Of a stretch of 64,000 bases of DNA, positions 44,634 through 54,599 are shown in pieces. The translations under genes were made by a program, and so were the position numbers. Location: positions 87,497 through 151,496 of the forward strand of contig JASAND010019863.1 in assembly GCA_030248195.1 (NCBI GenBank), written 5' to 3'. How positions within the stretch are numbered: the first letter of the stretch is position 1; each line of letters opens with the position of its first letter. The DNA comes from Trissonchulus latispiculum. Lineage: Eukaryota; Nematoda; Enoplea; Enoplida; Ironidae. The notes below the pieces were generated by a model, which ran no database searches, was not told the DNA's origin, and saw only the letters and a program-made list of their open reading frames with translations.

Positions 44634-45103
44634 TTAACGCAAAGAACGATGCGCAGTGCGCTCATGTCTTTTCAAATTACCAGACTGAGTGAATCTGTCA
44701 CTGCAGTGTCGGCAGGAAAACGGCCTCTCGCCCGTATGAATACGGCGATGTTTCTTCAGTTTGCCGCTTTCAGCAAATCTCTTCCCACAGAGATCACAGC
44801 AATACGGCTTATCACCGGTGTGCTTTCGAAGATGGCGGTTAAGGCTGAATTGTCGACTGAATCCCTTATCACACTGAGCACACTGGAAAGGCTTCAGTTT
44901 CCTGTGTACAGCATTAATATGGTCGTCCAAATGACCATTGTGGTTGGTGCTGTAGGGACAGGTGGGACACTGATGCTTCTTTCCAGCCAGTCGCTCGTGT
45001 TGGCGACTGACATGCGTTGACAGCTGCTCTGCGGTAGCAAAGGATAGGCGGCAGTCGGGACAGGGGAAACAGGAGGGCGGCGCGTCTGCTGGTTCTGCTC
45101 CGG
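44634..45103 (-). CDS. Terminal exon of the minus-strand gene: five C2H2 zinc fingers
   Basis: Acceptor TTATTTTTTGTTTTCAG, entry in phase 1, stop at 44634. After AGAEPADAPPS come C2H2 units beginning FPCPDC, HQCPTC, FQCAQC, YCCDLC and FSCRHC. The last joins carry HTGDKP and HTGERP linkers, and the end RTAHRSLR matches the paralogue. Compared with 34104-34642 one finger of the KRF type is missing, so the DNA site read by the two proteins should differ in length. The two genes converge. The upstream exons here encode coiled coils instead of a long cassette series. Confidence 0.92.
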
Positions 45104-45508
45104 CTGAAAACAAAAAATAAAAGACAACCCATTTGATCAGTGTTATTCTGTGAAATAGAATCAAACTGCGGGAGTCTGGAGGAATTCAAATTTGACGAAG
45201 ACTGAAACACTTTTTTCTTCGCCAAGTTGGCGTGACAGGATATGAACTTTGTGAAAAATACAAAAGTTTTTAAAGAGCTGCAGTGTAACGTAACGTATAC
45301 AGAGATCTTGTTAAGTTTATACATACGTGTGTAAGAAGACTGCATAGTCGGTCGTGATGCAAAAAAAGAACGAAATTAAACGAAATTCAGTTCAATCAGT
45401 ATTATTACTACAAAATAAATTTCTAGATTTCTTCCACCGGTTTTGCCAAATTATGCTTAAAAGCTATTACTAAAATGCTGATAACACAAGGAAAGTACGA
45501 ACACTACA

Positions 45509-45720
45509 GGGGCGCACCCAGGATTTTGAAAAAAGAAGGGTAGAGGGGGTTTGGAGGAAACGAGCTCTGTTTTGCAATAGCGGCACTTGACGAAAAAATT
45601 AACTAGTTTGCTACATTTGAAAGAGACTCTGTGTTTGGTTGTCGACCCAGAAATTCAGGAATAATCTACGAAAAAAAGGAAAAAGCTATTGAACCTACCG
45701 GGGCCGCACCCACCCCACTC
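45509..45720. mobile_element. Fragment related to the CAGGGGCGTATCCAGG element
   Basis: CAGGGGCGCACCCAGGATTTTGAAAA-like start, as at the right end of 48064-48331. The other end is not clear. A similar fragment (GAGTATCCAGGATTTT) lies near 47380. Confidence 0.45.
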
Positions 45721-45780
45721 CCCATACCATAAAGCAGGGTGATTTTTGTTATCTAAAAAAACTTGTCAACTTTCATCTAC

Positions 45781-46110
45781 CTGAATGATCAGAATTGTCA
45801 TCATCATCATCATCCGAATCCTCAAACCCAAACAGCCTTCCAGCTCTCCTGTAAGGAGCAACCACAGGGACTAGCCCAGATCTGGGCTGTCTGGGCACGA
45901 CTGCCCGGACCGAAGTGAGGACAGGTGGAGCTCCGGACCGGGCAGCGGCAGTGGCGCCAGGTGGACTCTGCTGGACAGGGCCTGACAGAACCATCGGCGA
46001 AGAACCAGAATCAGCAGAATCAGCTGCCTGTTCAGGATCCCAGTCATCACCATTTTCATCGCCGCTGTGAGGACGAGCTTCCATATCGGGGACAGGAGTG
46101 GAGCAGGGAT
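45781..46110 (-). CDS. Acidic exon of the minus-strand zinc-finger gene
   Basis: Acceptor TTATTTCATTTCAG, donor TTCAG|GTAGAT. Length is 330 nt, phase 1-1. It starts DPCSTPVPDMEARPHSG, which parallels the DPVSPVPDVKVEP start of plus-strand exon E1. It continues with Ser/Pro/Ala-rich sequence and ends in an Asp-rich block (FEDSDDDDDDNSDHSG) like exon F. It thus looks like a fusion or ancestor of the E and F types. It enters the finger exon in the right phase. Confidence 0.75.
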
Positions 46111-46139
46111 CTGAAATGAAATAATAGTGACATTTTTCC

Positions 46140-46480
46140 TTGAGGATAAAAAAGGGTAGAAGGTAACAAGCCCCCGGAGAATTAACCTACTCCTACCCTT
46201 GTCAGGGTCTAGGGGTGCCGGTACTCATCCCCGAATACACAGAACGCTTGAGCCAGGAGTGCCACCTCGAATAACGACTGCACCGACTGAAGCAGAGAGA
46301 AGGGACCAGTGCACCTCAAGACAGATGCCCTACCCGGTCTTCTGTTACCTTCCCACGTAGTGGCGCCCATTAACCGAACAATTAAGGATGGATAGTTGGG
46401 TTGGCTAGAGCTCATGGCGAACCGATATAGACTTAGTCGTTTGCTCAAGGAGATTTGAGATAGCGTTGTGGCTATCGTAT
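46140..46480 (-). mobile_element. tRNA-derived SINE, head lost
   Basis: The complement of the SINE body at 23490-23621 is followed by the 3' body with GGGGATGAGTACCGGCACCC. The tRNA-like boxes are missing at the right side. It contains the shared CTAGCCAACCCAACTATCCA segment. Confidence 0.8.
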
Positions 46481-46892
46481 CAGTGGGGGGGAGGAGCCCT
46501 GGACAAATTCACTAGGGGACTGGGTGGAGGGTAGGCCCAGTTTTCGTTTCGTCCCTCAACTTCCCAAAGTCCCCACCTTTCGGCATGCCCTACCAACACT
46601 CAAGTGTCGTCTTTTGATAGAAAGCCTGTAAATAGAAATTTCTAAGCGAAAATTTATCATTTTAAGGTAAAAACGCAAAACGACTAGCTGTTTTCTAAGC
46701 TTAAAATTAGCCTTAAATTACAAATAAAAACTAAGAAAATTTTTGAAAATTTGAACTCGAAAACTTAATAATACATATTTTGGCATTATTGAGCGACCGC
46801 CAAAAAACAGTGGATAGGAGCATGCCGAAAAGTGCCTAAAATGGTACACAAGCTAAGAAAAACCGACACAGTAACAGAAGGAGGAAACATAC

Positions 46893-47041
46893 GGGGAGAC
46901 GCTTCCCGTGCCATTGCGTCGTCAAAGCAACTGTGATGGCTACTGACACTGATATTGCCGGGGTGGATGCTCCCGCCACCAATTGGCCAGATATTGCTAG
47001 GAGCAGGACTGATGGGACTGATTTGGCCACTGACGACTGGC
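46893..47041 (-). CDS. Linker exon, Ser/Gly/Ile-rich
   Basis: Acceptor TTTTTTGGTTTTAG, donor CCCC|GTATGT. Length is 149 nt; enters in phase 2 and leaves in phase 1, exactly matching the exons on both sides. Product PVVSGQISPISPAPSNIWPI and onward to AMAREASP, low complexity, no known domain. The alternative frame with the same ends would not fit either neighbour. Confidence 0.65.
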
Positions 47042-47591
47042 CTAAAACCAAAAAACAATGTGTATATTATTATGTAGGTAAGAGGTAGGGAAACTCAAAC
47101 TGAGCAATCAGATATCTATCTCGCCTTCTTGACAGCAAGGGTCAAACCTACAACAAACGCGCGTGCATTCCAAGTAGTTACAGTAGAATTAGAATTAAAG
47201 TAAATTCAGAATTGGCAGTTGCTCAAAAATTTTCTTTTGTTCTACCCATCATTTTGAATAAGAGGCTTGGGCGGCGTTGAATCCGAGGGAACGGAACAAA
47301 AACTTTTTAAAGAGTGGTCCGACCTAATCTGAAATAGATTTCTTCTGGGCACTCAAAAGCTCATGGACCACATTAGAGGAGTATCCAGGATTTTAAAAAA
47401 AAGGGATTTCAAAAAGATTTAAAACTACAATTTCTTGAAATGAAATTCCTTTGGACAAGCCAAAGGGGGAGGTTCCAAAACCCGTCCCCTAGTCAAGCGA
47501 CGCACCTGAGTTTTATTATAAATAGGAGTATAGTGCGTGTTGTGCACTGGTATAAATTTCATGAAAATTATCAGAAACCAACCATGAAGAT

Positions 47592-47883
47592 CTGGGTTTA
47601 CTTTACGCAGTTGGGGGGGGGGGCGCCCCCTCACTCACCATAAGGTGCCCAGAAAATGCAAAATTTTAAGGAACTTTGGTCAAAATTTTCCAAAATTTTC
47701 GTTATTTTGGTACTCAAACTCAATTTTTGAGCGCTTTTTAGCATAGTTATAGCAGTATATGTAGAAAACAGGCTATTCTTTACTGTATCAATGGCATTTT
47801 TAGACAATTTTATCCCCCTCTCCTAGTGGGGGGTCTCCCCCAACTCTCCCCTTACCCACTTTTTTCGCCTAAAATAAACCCAG
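47592..47883. mobile_element. G/C-tract TIR element
   Basis: The ends CTGGGTTTACTTTA and AAAATAAACCCAG are inverted repeats. The flanks AAGAT and TAGAT agree at four of five positions. It shares its termini with the copy inside the LINE (20197-20603). Confidence 0.8.
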
Positions 47884-47913
47884 TAGATTGCAGTCAGAAA
47901 TCGTAGTACTTAC

Positions 47914-47984
47914 GGCTGCATTTCCGGAGATGGGCCGATAACGGGGTTAGACTGATTAGCTGAATCAGGATTATCAGACCGTAC
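47914..47984 (-). CDS. Short linker exon
   Basis: Acceptor GTTTATATTTAG, donor GCAGCC|GTAAGT. Length is 71 nt, phase 0 in and 2 out. It encodes VRSDNPDSANQSNPVIGPSP and EMQP. The phase fits the coiled-coil exon before it (out 0) and the linker exon after it (in 2). It is short, but the strong donor and double phase agreement support it. Confidence 0.6.
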
Positions 47985-48063
47985 CTAAATATAAACAAAA
48001 AGCAAATTCACAGTTGAAATGGGCTAGGAAACCATTGGAGTTTAACAACAGGGCAACTTCGAC

Positions 48064-48331
48064 CATGGGCGTATCCAAGGGAGGTTTTGGGGGTTAAAAC
48101 CCCCTTTTGGTTTTTGCCCCCCTCAAACTTTCTCATAAAATAGTGCGAAATCTGTAAAATGCCTAAAATTTTCGGGCCTGCGGCGCTTTCTCCATTACAT
48201 GGTTTCAAAAATTGTTTTTCTTTACGTACTTTACTCCCCCCCCTTTCGCTCCAACTAAGCACGTTTCGTGAGAACAAAAACATTTGGTCAAGTCAAACCC
48301 CCCCCTTTTCAAAATCCTGGATACGCCCCTG
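48064..48331. mobile_element. hAT-like non-autonomous element
   Basis: The ends CATGGGCGTATCC and, on the other strand, CAGGGGCGTATCC are flanked by ACTTCGAC and ACTACGAC (seven of eight match). Non-coding, 268 bp. Confidence 0.75.
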
Positions 48332-48699
48332 ACTACGACCACAATACGCTACATATTGTTTTAAAAAAATGCGTGAAAATTTAGTAAAAGTATGATGTGT
48401 GCAGTTGTTGTGAGTTTCTTTATGAGACCAGGATGAACACGTCATATTGTATATATATACTAAAGTGCAAGTCTGATCAAAATATGTAGAAGGAGCAACT
48501 GCCTTCTTTAGATCACGAAAACAATAGCCGCCACCACAAACTATACACTAATTTGGTACTACGAGTAGACTTCAGTTCAATTCCGGAAATCTAGCAAAAA
48601 ACCGTCCAGCGTTTTTGGCTTTTCAGGTTAAAATCAGTTTGAGCTTATAGATGAATCCAAGAAAAGGGAAAACACAGGAAAAAATCGAAAAATACGAAC

Positions 48700-48837
48700 C
48701 ATCAATGTCAATTCTTCGATCTGTGAGGCCAACTTGTCACGCTCCGTGGACAACAGCTGGCACCGGGCCTCTAGTGAGCTCAGAAACTCCACTCTGGCAG
48801 ACAATCGAGCGTTTTCTGACTCCAAAGGTCCAACTCG
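48700..48837 (-). CDS. Coiled-coil exon 3 of the minus-strand zinc-finger gene
   Basis: Acceptor CTACATATTTTAG, donor GATG|GTTCGT. Length is 138 nt, phase 0-0. It encodes RVGPLESENARLSARVEFLS followed by SLEARCQLLSTERDKLASQI and EELTLM, with hydrophobic residues at heptad positions, as expected for a dimerising coil. It joins in phase to the exon at 47984. Confidence 0.75.
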
Positions 48838-48993
48838 CTAAAATATGTAGGAAAGATAGTCCCACCCAAAACCTATACTTGATTTTAATTGTACGTATAT
48901 TGTGTATCAAATTTATTACAAATATCAAAACAATAAAGAGTCAAAGCAGACACCAGTCCACGGATCTGAGGGGGATACACAGATGTCAATGAG

Positions 48994-50050
48994 AATAGAA
49001 AAATATCAAAACGTGAACACCCAGAAATCTAACCAACCTTAATCAAGCGACCGGTTTCGGTACCGATATGGTCCCTTTGTCAGGCGACTACTGGCTATCA
49101 CTCGCTGCAAACGTTCCTGGGGGTATAAAATTGCTTATTCGAATGGGAGGGCAGGCTGTAGGCTTGGGGACAAGGGGGCACGTTCGACACTTCCGTAAGG
49201 GGGGCCTGGGAAAGGGAAGGTATGGGCGGAACCACTGACTCTTGTGTTCAGTAGAATGGATGCTAACAATGTCAGACTCGGAAGGTGGGGGCTTGTTGAA
49301 GCGAGCGAAGGACAGGGTATTTTTTACTGGGGGGGGGCGGGCCCCCCCCCGAAATTGGCCTCCCCCCCCAAATGCCGTCCTCCCCGAAATTCCTCCAGGA
49401 TTTTGGTCTTCCCCCTTAATGAGGTCTTTTTCCAAAAATGTTCAAATGTTCAAAATTTTTCCGGCTTCGCTGGAGATTTTTTCGTAAATATGGCTATTTT
49501 ACCTTAAATCCTTGGCATTTTTGAGAACTTTTTGTGTTTCACCATGTAAAATACGCCAAAAAATACCATTTTTGGCTCATTTTTGCTAAAAATTCCCTCC
49601 CCCCCTGAAAAAATCCATAAAAAATACCCTGAAGGATATGCTCCCAATTTAAACTGAGAGGATAGTCCGTACAAAGTTGGCTAATCCACCGTGTTGCTTT
49701 CTTCTTTCTGGTGTTCTCATCTGCTGCACAGTCGATCACAGACACCATTTACCCATTTCATTCAGAGATCATTGTCATGGTTTAACTGATTTATTGTGTC
49801 TGAACACAAGAACGCCCCCCGGCTCCCAGGCCCCCCTTCCTCCCGGAAGTGTCTCAGGCGCCCCCCTGTCCCCCGAGCCTTCAGTCTGAGCTCCCAATCG
49901 AAAAGGAGTCATATAGCCCCCAGGAACGTTTGCAGCGAGTGATAGCCAGCAGTCGCCTGACAAAGGGACCATATCGGTACCGAAACCGGTCGGTCGCGTG
50001 ATTAAGGTAGGTTAGATTTCTGGGTACCTACGTTTTGATATTTTCCTATT
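48994..50050. mobile_element. Element with about 135-bp terminal inverted repeats
   Basis: The left arm (48994-49130) includes AATCTAACCAACCTTAATCA, GACCGGTTTCGGTACCGATA and ACTCGCTGCAAACGTTCC. The right arm (49915-50050) is its complement with few changes. The interior holds a younger G/C-tract element (49313-49631) and no gene I can support. Confidence 0.75.
49313..49631. mobile_element. G/C-tract TIR element, TSD AAGGA
   Basis: The ends CAGGGTATTTTTTA and TAAAAAATACCCTG are flanked by exact AAGGA copies (49308-49312 and 49632-49636). The interior has TTTTTCCGGCTTCGCTGGAG and C/G runs. Nested in the element at 48994-50050. Confidence 0.88.
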
Positions 50051-51109
50051 GAAATATATATATATATATATATATAGTCAAGCGGGAAAAACCCACTCCA
50101 AGTGTGGGCTACCGGTAAGAGCTATATACGATTTTAATAGCCTATCTTGAAGAGTGTCCAAAACTGACCTAGGCTATATTATCGTAACCCTCGCTTCTTT
50201 CTTGCAAATTTTAGGGACTTTGAAATATTGAAAATTTTGGACAGTCTAAGTACCGAAATTAGGCAAAATTTGCAGGGCCACCCTGTACTACTGGAAAGAC
50301 CTAGACCAAAACGGATTACTTGTGCACGAAAGTGTTGCGCTTCAAGATGATATAATATGCCACACTGCTCTGACCCATCTAGTGTGGCCTGATTGTGACC
50401 TAGAGTTGGCGGGAAAAACCCATCGGTGAAGAAAAATTATGTACTTTTCAAAACTGAATATTTTCTAACCGTTAACAGGAAAAGTGAAATAAACACATAT
50501 ATACGTGTGCTTAATAGAATCAGTCAATTAAATTAGTTTAGGTTTTATCTAGGTTCTTCCCATTATGTGTGGTCCAGACTCCAGATGGCTACAATCTCAA
50601 ATGGTGCCATTTCAAGCGCGCCATTTTTTTCAATTTCGTCAAAAAGGCCAATTTTTCACCAAAATAGGTTCGTTTGGTTAAAAACACACTATTTCCTATG
50701 CAGAAATGCAGAATGTTTACGTGTTAAACATACAAAACTTTCAAAATTCGATTTCACCTGAAATTTTTGTATTTTATTTAAGACGTATTAAAAACAACCC
50801 GCTCTTTCGAATGGTACCTTTAATTAATAGTTTAATTTCTCCGTAAAGACAGACCTCGCTTGACTGTGTAAAGTAATTAATAAAATTTTAATATCTGAAA
50901 GGATTTTTAGCACAATATGTCTATATTGCAATAAAAACGTATTACGGAGTGCTTACTATGCTCTCAAAAACCAATCAAACAATCTTTGGAAAATTAAATC
51001 ACTCTCATACATCTCGTTTCAAATTAGATGTCTCCAAGTAATACAAAACTATTATATAGTTAGTATGTAGTAATAGTCTTCTGCACTTTCCTACCTCACC
51101 AGACTCATA
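50051..51109. other. Intron stretch without recognised features
   Basis: AT-rich, with a short (TA)n at 50056-50076. No credible exon, TIR or tandem repeat was seen. Confidence 0.5.
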
Positions 51110-51409
51110 TTAGCATTTTACATGCTTGTCTTATTCTTAATTTACAACCGACAATATTTAGCATTTTACATGTTCCATGTTGACTCATATTCCTTTCTTT
51201 GCTCTTTAGGAGCATTTTTATTTCTTGTTTATCCACTTTTTACATGTCGTTGACATAAAAGCGTTAAAGAATCATTAAGCATTATATATATATGCATTAA
51301 ATACTCTGACTCACGTGTGTGGTTCTATGGCAAATTGGCTCAGTTCCACCCTGACACCCCTCACACCAGACCGCTCCACAGCAAGTTAGGGTAAGTGGTT
51401 CTATGATGG

Positions 51410-51990
51410 AAGCTTAGTTTTCCTCCCACCCCTACCCCACCACAGCACTCTACAGCCACTGTGAGCATGCAGTTCTATGACAAAAGTTGCTCAGCTCGCT
51501 TAGGGCTTTCATTTGGTACCAAATTTGACCACTTTTGAAAAATTTTAGTTTTGACCCAAAATCGTCTTAGTCCCCAACCCACCTCACCACAGCGCTCTAC
51601 AGCCACTTTGAGCATGCAGTTCTATGACAAACGTTGCTCAGCTCGCTTAGGGCTTTCATTTGGTACCAAATTTGACCACTTTTGAAAAATTTTAGTTTTG
51701 ACCCAAAATCGCCTAAGTCCCCACCCCACCTCACCACACCTCTCTACAGCCACTTTGAGCATGCAGTTCTATGATAAAAGTTGATCAGCTCGCTTAGGGC
51801 TTTCATTTGGTACCAAATTTGACCACTTTTGAAAAATTTTAGTTTTGACCCAAAATCGCCTAAGACCCCCACCTCTACCCCAGCACAGCACTCTACAGCC
51901 ACTTTGAGCATGCAGTTCTATGACAAAAGTTGCTCAGCTCGCTTAGGGCTTTCATTTGATACCAAATTTGACCACTTTTGAAAATTTTCA
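51410..51990. repeat. Satellite array, about 148-bp unit, four copies
   Basis: Units contain GAGCATGCAGTTCTATGACA, GCTCAGCTCGCTTAGGGCTT and TTTGGTACCAAATTTGACCA. Related to the units at 2590-2860 and 14545-15840. A second tandem type (about 160 bp, AACCAGCCCAGCAAGATGGG) follows at 52020-52400. Confidence 0.88.
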
Positions 51991-53078
51991 TTTTTGACCA
52001 CATTACCTCCCACCTACCTGACGCTCCAGATGGCAAAGTGGAACCAGCTCAGCAAGATGGGTGGGTCCGACGGCAAAAGAGATGCCAGGAACGAACTGGG
52101 CGCACCAGCAAACCCCTATAGACAAAGTTTTGAGAGGCTAAGTACAGTCCTATATGGTGTTCCCGGAAGTCGGTACTGACCGGACCCTCCAGACGGCAAA
52201 TTGGAACCAGCCCAGCAAGATGGGTGGGTCGGACGGCAAAATGGAGACCGGGAATAAGCTGGGCGCACCAGAAAACCCCTATAGACAAAGTTTTGAGAGG
52301 CCAAGTAAAGCCTACTATGGACCTCCCGGAAGCGGTTACCGACCTGACCCCTCAGACGGTCAAGTGGAACCAGCCCAGCAAATTGGGTGAATCGGGCAGC
52401 AAAACTGATAGCGGGAATCGATTCTCCGTCCCAAAAAACCTTTATATGCAAGATTTGAGAAGTCTATCTTGAAAAATAAGCGAAAAACTAAGTTCAAAGT
52501 AGGACCCAACATTCACCAACTTTGGCGGGCCACTGTGGCGCTGTGGCGCAACATATCAAAAATCCGACTTCAAACGTCATAATCCGGATATATGTCCTTC
52601 CTTATCAACCATATATAACTTGTCTGGTTTGTATTTGCACAAAGAGCTGGAAAGAAGCTAATCCCAGGCATACTTTTGGCCATTTCGACGTTCTGAGCCG
52701 ACTTTGTGGCGCCACTGTGGCGCTGCGGCGCACGGTGGCGCGGCGGCGACCACATATATCGAAAGTCAGTAACCTATATATATTGATGGTATACCGCAAT
52801 AGGTGTCTGAACTTCGCTACATTCTGTGAAAGAGGCTATAAAATGGTGACATACGAGGGTAAAACGGAGACACCGGAAAAAAACATCGCCGGCATAACTG
52901 CCGGCAGGTGCAACCTTTTAACGGTAAGTGTTAGTGGGATGAAATTTTCCAATGATACTAAACTCGACACGGACTTTCTTTTGCGCACAAAATTTGCGCA
53001 GGAATCTGCGCAGCCTCTGCGCAGCGCCTCTGAAGGCAGTCATTGGGGCGTTTTGACTCATATTATAGGGGTCGCTAC

Positions 53079-53984
53079 TAGAGTTGTCCTCGACTCGTCA
53101 AAATGGGGGCTGGGCCGGCCCCCGGCCCCCCGAATTTTGGGGCTGGGCCGGGGGCTAGGCTACTACTTCGGTGGCCAGCCCCGGGGGGTCCGGCCCCCAG
53201 GCGGCCCCCGGGGCCGTCCGCATGGACGGCCCCCGGGCGGCCACCGCCACTATGAACGTGTGCTTTCTTAGGAAGAACCATTACATACAGTTTTCCCCCT
53301 ATCCTAAGAAAACGTCAAATTACAAACAAAATGAAGCAGTGGAAACAAGCAGCTCGGTTAATATTCTTGCCATTGCAGAAAGGTTATACAAAAATTCAAT
53401 GCGATCGCAAAACGGAACCTAGTCGTCAACCCGCAGTTGGCAAAATCTGACTAAGATGAAGCAGCTTTCGCAATTAAACCATGTTTGTCTCTTATATGAG
53501 AGTCATTTACTCGACTCAGCTATTCAAGAGAGAACAGCACGACAGCAAGCTTAGTAGGCTGTAGGCTTCATTCATTCAAGACCATATTTACAGAGAAAGG
53601 TTGCAGAATCATTGTGAAACTTTTGGTTTAGGTATATATCGTTATTACGCGTTGGAGTAAAACGCAAGAAGGCGTGCAGACACATCATGTATGAGTACTG
53701 GTGGAAACAGCAGCCAGCTATGCATTAAATGCATGTTTTAGGTGGAGCAATACAAATTGTGTATACAGAAATGTCAAGCATAGAATGGTTTGGGGCCGGG
53801 GGCCGTTCCGGGGGCCGCCGTTGCGGACGGCCCCCGGGGCCGGGGTGGGGGGCCGCCCCCCAAATTCGGGGCTGGGCCACGGGCTGGCCCCAAATTTGGG
53901 GATGGGGGGTGGGCTGTTTGGGGGCCGGCCCCCGGGGCCAGCCCCCCGTGGGCCGGCCCGAAGTCCAGCCCCCGAACAACTCTA
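53079..53984. mobile_element. GC-rich hAT-like non-autonomous element, TSD GTCGCTAC
   Basis: The ends TAGAGTTGT and ACAACTCTA are flanked by exact GTCGCTAC copies (53071-53078 and 53985-53992). The TAGAGTTG terminus and the 8-bp TSD fit hAT. The subterminal parts are extremely GC-rich (GGGGCTGGGCCGG, GGGGCCGGCCCCCGGGG). The middle (53280-53770) is AT-rich. No transposase. It sits exactly in the hairpin of composite element 5. Confidence 0.88.
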
Positions 53985-54599
53985 GTCGCTACCGCGACCC
54001 CTATGATACATACTCTTTCTAAAAATTTCAAAGTCATTAAGGCTAATCATAAAGAAACAATGAAAAACATCTGCCTACAGTCACTAAGGCTAGCAAATTA
54101 TATATATCATGGGGCAGCTCGGAGAGCGCCCCATAATATGAGCCAAAAAGGTACATTGCGTGTTTTCAAAATGCTTAATTAGGCGTAACTAATTAACGGT
54201 AAGGAATTAAGAGCTAATATTTACATTTTTGAAATCCCCAGGCCAAGAGCTTTCGAATGATACCAAACTTGCCCGGAAAAAATGAACTTTGAAAATTTTC
54301 ATTTTTCAGACCTACTTTCTAAGTGGGGTTTTTTATTCTCTTGTGTTTCTCCTTTACGCTCGTGCTATATATTCTAGCACACTGATTTTTCACATGCCTT
54401 ACGGTGGTAACCTTTACCTATTATTATCTTGTTAGCGAAACCATGAACCTGTTCACTATTGATTATATATTTCGGCCTAATTCGGCTTCTAGCGGTTTCT
54501 ACAGACTGTCAAACATGGCCTCACGAACATTCGGACTTAGAAAAGTTTCGAGGGTCCCAACATAGAAAATAGTCAAAAGGTCGTCTAAAATAGCGTTTT

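Larger units (their letters stand above)
42390..45160 (-). repeat. Arm 2 of the large inverted duplication
   Basis: Inverted counterpart of 34050-38850, running from GCAAACATCAATTCTAGAAC through the unidentified fragment, the ACCACATTATTTTACATCAT segment and the GCATTTGTTGGCCGTTGCAT segment, to the five-finger exon and its intron. It is shorter than arm 1 because arm 1 took more insertions. It lacks about 330 bp between the two parts of the unidentified fragment. Confidence 0.75.
51110..54010 (-). repeat. Composite repeat element 5, inverted, with a hAT-like insertion in its hairpin
   Basis: On the minus strand: a hairpin TAGGGGTCGC/GCGACCCCTA (now at 53996-54000 and 53062-53078, split by the insertion 53079-53984), then TATAATATGAG. 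The spacer shares GGCTGCGCAGATT and TGTCGAGTT with 1580-1640. Tandem units follow at 52400-52020 and 51990-51410. Last is a half palindrome beginning ACAAGAAATAAAAATGCTCC at about 51230. It matches composite element 1 over most of its length in inverse orientation. Confidence 0.65.

Noticed and set aside
53078..54182. Gly/Pro/Arg-rich ORFs in the GC-rich block
   Set aside because: They lie within the hAT-like element, occur on both strands and reflect GGGGCC-type composition.
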